Source: Halomonas llamarensis (lineage in GTDB: Bacteria; Pseudomonadota; Gammaproteobacteria; Pseudomonadales; Halomonadaceae). Taken from it: a stretch of DNA of 61,223 nucleotides. The DNA lies in NCBI RefSeq assembly GCF_023555005.1, contig NZ_JAMJPJ010000018.1, forward strand, positions 1 through 61,223, in the 5' to 3' direction. The notes beneath the pieces were generated by a model. The model was given only the letters and a program-made list of their open reading frames with translations, made no database searches and was not told the origin of the DNA. Below are positions 55,579-61,223 of the stretch, piece after piece. The translations under genes and the position numbers were made by a program. The number at the start of each line of letters is the position of its first letter. Positions within the stretch are counted from its first letter, which is position 1.

Positions 55579-56550
55579 ATGAGACTCAAGCCCCCTGACA
55601 CTGTCCCCGAGCGCATTGGCTTTCTTCTTTTGCCGCGCTTCGCCATGGTGGCGTTTTTCTCTGCGATTGAGCCACTACGCATTGCCAATCGCATCGACGG
55701 ACGCCCTCTCTTTGAGTGGGATTTGATTAGCCACGATGGCGAACCGGTCGTCGCCTCAAACGGCATGACACTCGCGGTGAGTAGCTCCCTTCACGCGGCC
55801 CCTCAGGTGCCTAGCTTGGCGGTCTGCGCAAGCTTTGAGCCTGAGAATGGCATTGATGACGAACTGATTGATTGGCTACGGGAATGTGCCCGCGAAGGTT
55901 GTGTGCTCGGCGGCATGGATACCGGCTGCTACGCGCTCGCCGCCGCTGGCCTTCTTGATGACCAAACGGTGACCCTGCACTGGGAGTGCCTGGCTGACTT
56001 CCGCGCCCGTTTCCCCCGAGTTGACGTCGTAGAGTCGATTTACGAGGTGACCGACGAGGGGTTCTCCTGCGCTGGCGGCAGTGCCGCCATCGACATGAGC
56101 CTTGACCTGATCCGACGCCGGCACGGTGACGCGCTCGCCAAACAGGTACGCGCTCAGCTCATCCACGAGCAGGGGCGCCGCCCGGCCAGCCGCCAGCGCG
56201 ACCCCGCGATTCCCCAAGAGCCGATGCTTCAGCGCGCCATGACCTTGATGGAGGCGAACCTGGCATCACCGCTAAGTATCCGCGCGCTTGCCAATGAACT
56301 CGGTATTACCTGGCGTCGCCTTGATCGCCTTTTCGCCCGGCATTGGGCGATGTCACCTCAGCAGACCTACTTGGCCCGGCGCTTAGACCACGCTTATCGG
56401 CTGTTGTGTGAAACACCACATAGCATCATGGACATCAGCCTGGCCTGCGGCTTTGCTTCCCCTTCGAGCTTCAGTCGCGCCTTTCGCCACCAATATGGTG
56501 CCACCCCTCGCCAATTACGCCAGCAAGCAGTGTCGAATCATGCACAGTAA
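55579..56550 (+). CDS. GlxA/CdhR-type AraC-family regulator (2 of 3)
   Basis: A 323-residue regulator built like the one at 45115: DJ-1/PfpI-like N-terminal domain (GFLLLPRFAMVAFFSAIEPLR near residue 14, GGMDTGCYALAAAG, CAGGSAAIDMSLDLI) and AraC DNA-binding domain (ALANELGITWRRLDRLFARH, ACGFASPSSFSRAFRHQYG). It precedes the second gamma-butyrobetaine-hydroxylase-like gene by 76 bp and probably controls it. ATG 55579 is chosen since the earlier ATG at 55534 lies in the preceding terminator; no strong ribosome site is visible. Confidence 0.86.
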   Translation: MRLKPPDTVPERIGFLLLPRFAMVAFFSAIEPLRIANRIDGRPLFEWDLISHDGEPVVASNGMTLAVSSSLHAAPQVPSLAVCASFEPENGIDDELIDWLRECAREGCVLGGMDTGCYALAAAGLLDDQTVTLHWECLADFRARFPRVDVVESIYEVTDEGFSCAGGSAAIDMSLDLIRRRHGDALAKQVRAQLIHEQGRRPASRQRDPAIPQEPMLQRAMTLMEANLASPLSIRALANELGITWRRLDRLFARHWAMSPQQTYLARRLDHAYRLLCETPHSIMDISLACGFASPSSFSRAFRHQYGATPRQLRQQAVSNHAQ

Positions 56551-56626
56551 GTGTCGAATTCTGCCGCGAATCCTATCGGCCAAACGGGCATGCTAAGCGA
56601 CATCACTCATCGCCTAGGAGACCCAC

Positions 56627-57859
56627 ATGACTCAAGCCCTTCCTCTGACACCTGACTACGATGTTTGGCCCATCGACGCCAACCTCAAAAAGGTATCCTT
56701 CAAGCCGCGCCTACTGACGGTGTCCTGGAGCGATGGCCGTGAGAGCCGCTACCACAGCATCTGGCTGCGTGAGAACGCCGCTGACGAGACAACCGTCAAC
56801 CCGGCAACGCGCGAACGCATTCTTGATCTTTCCACCTTGCCCAGTTGGCCTGAGATTACCAGTGCCGAGATCGATGAAGCTGGCGCGCTGTGCGTAGATT
56901 TCGCGCCAGAAGGACGGCGCTTACGCTTCCATCCCGGTTGGCTTCGAGCGCACGACTACGACAACACTGACGACCCAGAAGCACCGCTCGTGCCGATAAC
57001 GACGTGGCAGCGAGACGCAGGCGAAGGCCCAGACAGCTTGGACGCCACGGGCCTGCTCGACACCGAGGAAGGCAGCGAGACCGAAGAGGCTATTCTCGCT
57101 CCTGCGCTTTCCAGCATACTGGGCAAGGGGTTAGTTCGTCTGCGCAACCTGCCCATTGAGCCCGGCTCGCTCGAAACGATCGCGCGGCGTATCGGTCCTG
57201 TGAGGCCCACCAACTTCGGCATGCTTTTCAACGTCAAAGCCAAACCGAATCCCGATTCCAATGCTTACACGTCCATCGCCCTGCCACCCCACGTCGACCT
57301 GCCAACCCGGGAGTATCAGCCGGGTATGCAAATGCTCCACTGCCTGGAAAACAGCGTGGAAGGCGGCGAGGCGGTCATGCTCGACGGGTTTGCCGTGGCC
57401 GAGGCGCTGCGCGAGCGTCACCCCGAAACCTTTGCCACGCTCACCCGGGTGCGTTGGTGCTTTGCAAATACCGCCAAGACCACCGATTACGTTTGGTACT
57501 CGCCGATGATTCGTCTTGATGAGCGCGGTGAGCTGCTGGAAGTTCGCATCGCCGACTTCCTACGCGGCCCACTGCAAACTAGCTTTGAAGACGTAGAGCC
57601 CGCCTATGAAGCGCTGATGGTGCTTCAAGAAATGCTGCACGACCCTACGTTCGCCATTCGCTTCACCTATCAACCCGGCGATTTGGTGATATTCGACAAC
57701 CGCCGACTTCTCCACGCTCGCGACGCTTTCGAGGGCACGAGCGGTCATCGCTGGCTGCAGGGGTGCTACATGGAGCGCGACGAAATTCGCTCTCGCTACC
57801 GTATGGTGAAACGCGCCTCACAGCAACGCAAAGCGACGGCCGAAGCGTCGTTGGTATGA
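56627..57859 (+). CDS. Gamma-butyrobetaine hydroxylase-like Fe(II)/2-oxoglutarate oxygenase
   Basis: A 410-residue paralogue of the oxygenase at 46223. The iron ligands are in PPHVDLPTREYQPG near residue 224 (His, Asp) and RRLLHARDAF near residue 363, with RWLQGCYMERDE following. The N-terminal domain (SIWLRENAADETTVNP) again lacks the zinc cysteines of human BBOX. Length and domain order fit gamma-butyrobetaine dioxygenase, which makes L-carnitine, the substrate of cdhA in this window. GGAGA precedes ATG 56627, and its stop overlaps the hydrolase start. Confidence 0.86.
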   Translation: MTQALPLTPDYDVWPIDANLKKVSFKPRLLTVSWSDGRESRYHSIWLRENAADETTVNPATRERILDLSTLPSWPEITSAEIDEAGALCVDFAPEGRRLRFHPGWLRAHDYDNTDDPEAPLVPITTWQRDAGEGPDSLDATGLLDTEEGSETEEAILAPALSSILGKGLVRLRNLPIEPGSLETIARRIGPVRPTNFGMLFNVKAKPNPDSNAYTSIALPPHVDLPTREYQPGMQMLHCLENSVEGGEAVMLDGFAVAEALRERHPETFATLTRVRWCFANTAKTTDYVWYSPMIRLDERGELLEVRIADFLRGPLQTSFEDVEPAYEALMVLQEMLHDPTFAIRFTYQPGDLVIFDNRRLLHARDAFEGTSGHRWLQGCYMERDEIRSRYRMVKRASQQRKATAEASLV

Positions 57860-58686
57860 AAGATATCAACGGTTTTATTAAACGCTTTGAGGCTGGGCTC
57901 ACGGCGCTCGAAGGTGTCAGCTGGCCCGAAGCGCGTCGCCGCTACGATACAGCGTGCCAGCAGTTTGCTCCGCCGGACCCGGCGGGGCTTGGCGTCAGAG
58001 ACGAGTCGGTCGCTAACGTCGCGGTGCGCCGTTTTTCACCTTTTGATGCGGCGGCCGCTGGCGCTGTGCTCTACGTGCATGGCGGCGGGTTTACGATAGG
58101 CTCGGTTCGCAGCCATCACGGTATTGCGGCAAGCCTAGCCGAAGCGCTAGGGCATGAAGTGATGAGCGTGGCGTATCGCCTGGCACCGGACGCCACTTAC
58201 GCTGACATGCTCGCCGACTGCCACGCGGTGGCGGGTGCGATTACTCCCATCACTGCCATGGTAGGTGACAGCGCCGGTGGGCGGCTGGTGATGGATCTCG
58301 CCAAACGCCTTTACGCCAAGATACCGCTTGGACTGATCTACCCGCCGGTAGAGGGGCTTTGTGAAGACACGCTGGGCCGGGATGCGCCCCTTCTTAGTCG
58401 CGCCGATGTGCTATCGCTGCAGCCCTACTATCCCGAAACGCGACCTGCACCGCTAGGCAGTCCCCCTCCGTCATTCGCGCTAGAAGTGCTGGCCGTCGAG
58501 CACGACCCGCTCACCGTCCCCTTGGAAGCGGCTGTTGCGCACTGGCGCAACGCCGGTGCCGATATTGGCTACCGCTGCGCCCCCGGTATGGTTCACGGTG
58601 CGCTACACGCCCACGCTTTACTGCCCAATATGCAAAACGCCTGGCAGGATTTCTGCCAGGCGTTAGCGTCACGCATCACACGGTAA
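57856..58686 (+). CDS. Alpha/beta hydrolase (HSL-type esterase)
   Basis: A 276-residue esterase of the hormone-sensitive-lipase group: oxyanion motif HGGGFT near residue 76, nucleophile elbow GDSAGGR near residue 137 (Ser), Asp in VEHDPLT near residue 217 and His in MVHGAL near residue 247. ATG 57856 overlaps the oxygenase stop (ATGA), so the two are coupled. The link with a carnitine-forming enzyme suggests an O-acylcarnitine or betaine ester substrate, but this is inference. A lactonase or acetylesterase role is also open. Confidence 0.83.
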   Translation: MKDINGFIKRFEAGLTALEGVSWPEARRRYDTACQQFAPPDPAGLGVRDESVANVAVRRFSPFDAAAAGAVLYVHGGGFTIGSVRSHHGIAASLAEALGHEVMSVAYRLAPDATYADMLADCHAVAGAITPITAMVGDSAGGRLVMDLAKRLYAKIPLGLIYPPVEGLCEDTLGRDAPLLSRADVLSLQPYYPETRPAPLGSPPPSFALEVLAVEHDPLTVPLEAAVAHWRNAGADIGYRCAPGMVHGALHAHALLPNMQNAWQDFCQALASRITR

Positions 58687-58725
58687 GCCTTAGCCACACG
58701 GTAAGACTTAGTCACACAGTAAAAC

Positions 58726-59691
58726 TTAGTAAGCGGCGCGTACTGCCTCAATGGCAGGCGTGCCGTCGCGCGCCTCAACGCCGTCGAGCCATTCGGCGAC
58801 AATGTCCAGATTGCCTTCGATCCATTCAGAAGCCACCTCATCGGCGGGTCGCTCTTCATAGCTGTAGCCGTGAACCCAGGTGTTCTGGTCTTCAATGTCG
58901 ACGACAAACTGCGACAAGAAGCGGTGCAGTTGAGGGTCTTCTTGCGCGAGGCTTGCCGGCACAATCGTCCACACGGTGCTTCCGATCTTCGCAATGCCCG
59001 CATCATCCGCATCGTCCAGATAGGCCAAATCGAAGCTAACGTTCATCCAGTGCGGTTCCCAACCGACGAAGGTGACCCATTCCTCGTTGGCCATCTTCTG
59101 CTCGGCCTGCGCCAGCATGGCCGCCGTTGAGCTTTCGCGCAGGTTCCAATCACCTAGCCCGGCAATATCCGCCTCTATCGCTTCAAGAATAGCGGTGTTG
59201 ATCCCGGTGCCTGCCTCAATACCCTGAATCTCGCCGTCGAAGCGGTCGCGATTAGCTTCCAGGTCGGCCACCGACGTAACACCGGCATCATAGACGTACT
59301 GCGGAACCACCAGGCCGGAGGTGGCACCCTGAATATTGGAAACCAGTTTTTCGACCTTATCGTCAGCCACCAATGGCTCAACCATCTCGGTCTGTACCGG
59401 GTACCAGCCACCTAGGTAAACATCGACGTCATTACGCGTAAGGCCTTCCAGGATCACACTCACGGCCAAGCCACTCTGGCGTGTGCCATAGCCCATGGCT
59501 TCCATCAGTTGAGCCGCCACTTCCGACTTGACGGTGACACCGGGCCACGGCGGCACACCAAAGCGCACCTCATCCAGCGCGGCGACGGCAGGGCCCGCAC
59601 TCAGCAGCAATGCCGCCGCTAATCCGGCTGTTTTGGACAAAGCTGATTTAGGTAAGATAGATAAGATATTGTTTCGCTGATACATTTTCAT
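58726..59691 (-). CDS. Glycine betaine/carnitine-type ABC binding protein (CaiX-like)
   Basis: A 321-residue OpuAC-family binding protein with a signal peptide (residues ~1-37, ending PAVAA). The quaternary-amine box is suggested by the aromatic residues in GVPPWPGVTVKSE near residue 43, LGGWYPVQTEM near residue 82 and FVGWEPHWMNVSFDLAYLDD near residue 195. Such proteins bind glycine betaine, choline or carnitine; CaiX does so for carnitine in Pseudomonas and uses a shared ABC core encoded elsewhere. No ATPase or permease of this type is adjacent here. ATG 59691 has AAGGA upstream; the longer frame adds a non-signal extension. Confidence 0.87.
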   Translation of the reverse strand: MKMYQRNNILSILPKSALSKTAGLAAALLLSAGPAVAALDEVRFGVPPWPGVTVKSEVAAQLMEAMGYGTRQSGLAVSVILEGLTRNDVDVYLGGWYPVQTEMVEPLVADDKVEKLVSNIQGATSGLVVPQYVYDAGVTSVADLEANRDRFDGEIQGIEAGTGINTAILEAIEADIAGLGDWNLRESSTAAMLAQAEQKMANEEWVTFVGWEPHWMNVSFDLAYLDDADDAGIAKIGSTVWTIVPASLAQEDPQLHRFLSQFVVDIEDQNTWVHGYSYEERPADEVASEWIEGNLDIVAEWLDGVEARDGTPAIEAVRAAY

Positions 59692-59806
59692 GCGTAGGGT
59701 CCTTTTATGGCAAAAACACCCCTTCAGTTTGCCGATATCGGTCAGCGAGAGACGACGCAAAGCGACATTAAGCAACCAATAAACGACATTTTCATGATAA
59801 TCCGAC

Positions 59807-60766
59807 TTACCAGCGTACTTCTCGCGGGGGATAGCCAAAATGCGAACGAAACGCGCGGGCAAAGCTAGAGCTTGAGGCGAAGCCACACGCGATGCCCACC
59901 GCCAGCACATCCATATCGGTTTCCGTCAACAAACGCTTGGCGCGGGTAAGCCGCAGCTGAAGATACCAGTGACGGGGGCTTGACCCTAACTCGTGCTCGA
60001 AAAGGCGCTGCAATTGGCGGGCAGAGACGCCGCTGCGCTTAGCGACTTCAGCCAGCGAAAGCGGCGCCTCAAGATGGCGCTCCATCAACCCAACCGCCTC
60101 AGCCAAACGGCGGTTATGCGTGCCTAAACGCCGCGCCAGTGTCATACGCTGCCGGTCGCTACGACTACGCAATCGCTCATGGATCAGCTGTTCGGAAACG
60201 TCCACCGCCAGCTTTGCACCATGGCGCCGAGCGATGACTTCCAGCGCCATATCCATGGCAGCAGCGCCCCCGGCACACGAAAAACGCCGCTCGCCCAGCT
60301 CAAATAGCTCATCGGAGGTTTCCAGCATCGGAAAACGCTCGCGAAAGGCCGGTAAACTCTCCCAGTGCAGCGTCACGCGTTCGCCTTTTAGCAGCTGTGC
60401 CGCGGCGAGCAAAAAGCCACCGGTATCCAACCCACCCAGTGCACAGTCGGCTTGATCCAGCCTATGTAGCCACGCGATAAGCGTGCGATTTAAGTGTGCC
60501 TCGGGCTCAAAGCCACTGCATATCGCCAGCGACGACAGCGCCAGCGTGTCTCCCATGGGCTTATCCGCCAACAGCGTCATGCCGTTGCTGGCCGTCACCG
60601 GCTCGCCATCCGGGCTAAAAAGCGTCCATGCAAATAACGCTTTACCGCTGATGCGGTTAGCAATACGCAGCGGCTCAACGGCGGAAAAAAACGCCATCAT
60701 CGAAAAGCGCGGTAACAGCAAAAAGCCAATGTTTTCAGGCCAAGGCCCGGTGTAATGCAAACGCAT
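59807..60766 (-). CDS. GlxA/CdhR/GbdR-type AraC-family regulator (3 of 3)
   Basis: A 319-residue regulator of the same build as those at 45115 and 55579: GFLLLPRFSMMAFFSAVEPLR near residue 14, GGLDTGGFLLAAAQ, CAGGAAAMDMALEVI and a C-terminal AraC domain (AKRSGVSARQLQRLFEHELG, ACGFASSSSFARAFRSHFG). It lies 115 bp upstream of the binding-protein gene on the same strand and probably regulates it. Which of glycine betaine, dimethylglycine or carnitine is sensed cannot be read from sequence. Confidence 0.87.
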   Translation of the reverse strand: MRLHYTGPWPENIGFLLLPRFSMMAFFSAVEPLRIANRISGKALFAWTLFSPDGEPVTASNGMTLLADKPMGDTLALSSLAICSGFEPEAHLNRTLIAWLHRLDQADCALGGLDTGGFLLAAAQLLKGERVTLHWESLPAFRERFPMLETSDELFELGERRFSCAGGAAAMDMALEVIARRHGAKLAVDVSEQLIHERLRSRSDRQRMTLARRLGTHNRRLAEAVGLMERHLEAPLSLAEVAKRSGVSARQLQRLFEHELGSSPRHWYLQLRLTRAKRLLTETDMDVLAVGIACGFASSSSFARAFRSHFGYPPREVRW

Positions 60767-60893
60767 CGAAAGGTTTGGAATTCCCGTTAATAGAAAGTGG
60801 CAATCTCACCAAAACCAAGTATGGAATGGAGAAAAGCAAAAAACAAAAAAGCCTGTTGATTAAACGGCTCCCAAAAGCAGCGTAATCGAAAAA

Positions 60894-60924
60894 CGAGCCG
60901 ATGCCGTTTTCCTGCATCGGCTCG
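60894..60924 (-). terminator. Rho-independent terminator of the gabD transcript
   Basis: CGAGCCGATGC (60894-60904) and GCATCGGCTCG (60914-60924) form an 11-bp stem. Read on the minus strand it is followed by TTTTT, fitting termination of transcripts coming from gabD. Confidence 0.85.
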
Positions 60925-60930
60925 TGTGAC

Positions 60931-61083
60931 TTAATCGTTGCACACCGCAGAAATCTGGCTGAGTTTCTCCGCCACTTGGACGCAGCCTTCGTAGGGCATG
61001 ACCGTCTGGCAAGTGTGCATCACCCGGCCCGCTTGCGCTTTAACGGCGTCGACGACCTTCCGGTGGCAATGGCCGAAGAGCGC
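60931..61083 (-). pseudogene. gabT: Internal fragment of a 4-aminobutyrate aminotransferase gene (gabT remnant)
   Basis: Fifty codons directly after the gabD stop, in the same frame and without a start codon, read ALFGHCHRKVVDAVKAQAG then RVMHTCQTVMPYEG and VQVAEKLSQI before TAA at 60931. These match the region of GabT around residues 45-100 that precedes the cofactor domain (compare GHxHPKVVxAVKxQ and HTCFxVxxYE). Everything before and after is missing. A deletion fused the end of gabD to the inside of gabT. It is short, but the match to this signature is specific. Confidence 0.75.
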
Positions 61084-61223
61084 TTAAAGGCCCCCTACAC
61101 AGACGTATTTCAACTCGGTGAACTCGTCCAACCCGTGGCGGGACCCTTCACGCCCAAGCCCGGATTCCTTCACGCCGCCAAACGGCGCCAATTCGGTCGA
61201 CAGAATGCCTTCGTTAACGGCCA
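61084..61223 (-). CDS. gabD: Succinate-semialdehyde dehydrogenase, 3' end (partial)
   Basis: The last ~45 residues of an NADP-type succinate-semialdehyde dehydrogenase run off the right edge. The C-terminal signature [20 protein letters not shown] and [18 protein letters not shown] is that of GabD, ending VCVGGL and TAA at 61084-61086. It normally sits beside gabT in the 4-aminobutyrate pathway; here only a gabT remnant follows. Confidence 0.9.
   Translation of the reverse strand, partial: AVNEGILSTELAPFGGVKESGLGREGSRHGLDEFTELKYVCVGGL

Overview
The window reads as chromosome of a moderately GC-rich, aerobic gammaproteobacterium. Gene content (hut operon, carnitine catabolism, dabAB, katG, cpdA-yqiB-nudF, cmoM, rsmC) and protein style point to the Halomonadaceae (Halomonas/Vreelandella). 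This is inference from family knowledge; no rRNA or tRNA gene is present to confirm it.

Layout. (1) 1-1.85 kb: an AT-rich segment with the end of an unknown gene, a thymidylate-synthase-fold gene interrupted by an in-frame TAA, and a SAM methyltransferase. (2) 1.85-8.2 kb, minus strand: an orphan type VI secretion island, vgrG - DUF4123 adaptor - VRR-Nuc-like nuclease effector - DUF3396 immunity gene - small unknown gene - second DUF3396 gene - truncated copy of the small gene. (3) 8.4-23.7 kb: housekeeping genes (Zn peptidase, cysDN, cpdA, yqiB, nudF, TPR protein, greB, rsmC, cmoM, an orphan cheZ, DUF4010 membrane protein, katG, a diguanylate cyclase). (4) 23.7-28.7 kb: dabBA inorganic-carbon pump genes with a divergent LysR regulator. 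(5) 29-31.6 kb: tandem AAA ATPase and a gamma-glutamylcyclotransferase-fold protein. (6) 31.6-40.9 kb: complete histidine utilisation locus (hutI-G-U-H, antiporter-like transporter, YjiH-like transporter, hutC) with palindromic TGTATATACA operator candidates.

(7) 41-60.8 kb: a large quaternary-ammonium catabolic region, richer in GC. It starts with the carnitine-to-glycine-betaine operon (cdhC-cdhA-cdhB), then a TetR/reductase pair, then a nine-gene operon at 46.2-55.5 kb: Fe/2-oxoglutarate oxygenase (gamma-butyrobetaine hydroxylase/TmpA type), HD-domain oxygenase (TmpB/PhnZ type), AruI-type 2-oxoacid decarboxylase, AruH-type transaminase, a four-gene amino-acid ABC transporter and a betaine-aldehyde-dehydrogenase-type ALDH. 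A second gamma-butyrobetaine-hydroxylase paralogue, an alpha/beta hydrolase, a betaine/carnitine-binding protein and two more GlxA/AraC-type regulators follow. (8) The right edge holds the 3' end of gabD joined to an in-frame internal remnant of gabT.

The most interesting signal is the operon at 46.2-55.5 kb. Taken together with its flanks, the enzymes can be ordered into a hypothetical route from N6-trimethyllysine (uptake, transamination, decarboxylation, aldehyde oxidation) to 5-trimethylammoniovalerate, then an oxidative one-carbon shortening by the TmpA/TmpB-like pair to gamma-butyrobetaine, hydroxylation to carnitine, and conversion to glycine betaine. The individual family assignments are well supported; the route and substrate are inference. 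Arginine or another basic amino acid is the main alternative substrate.
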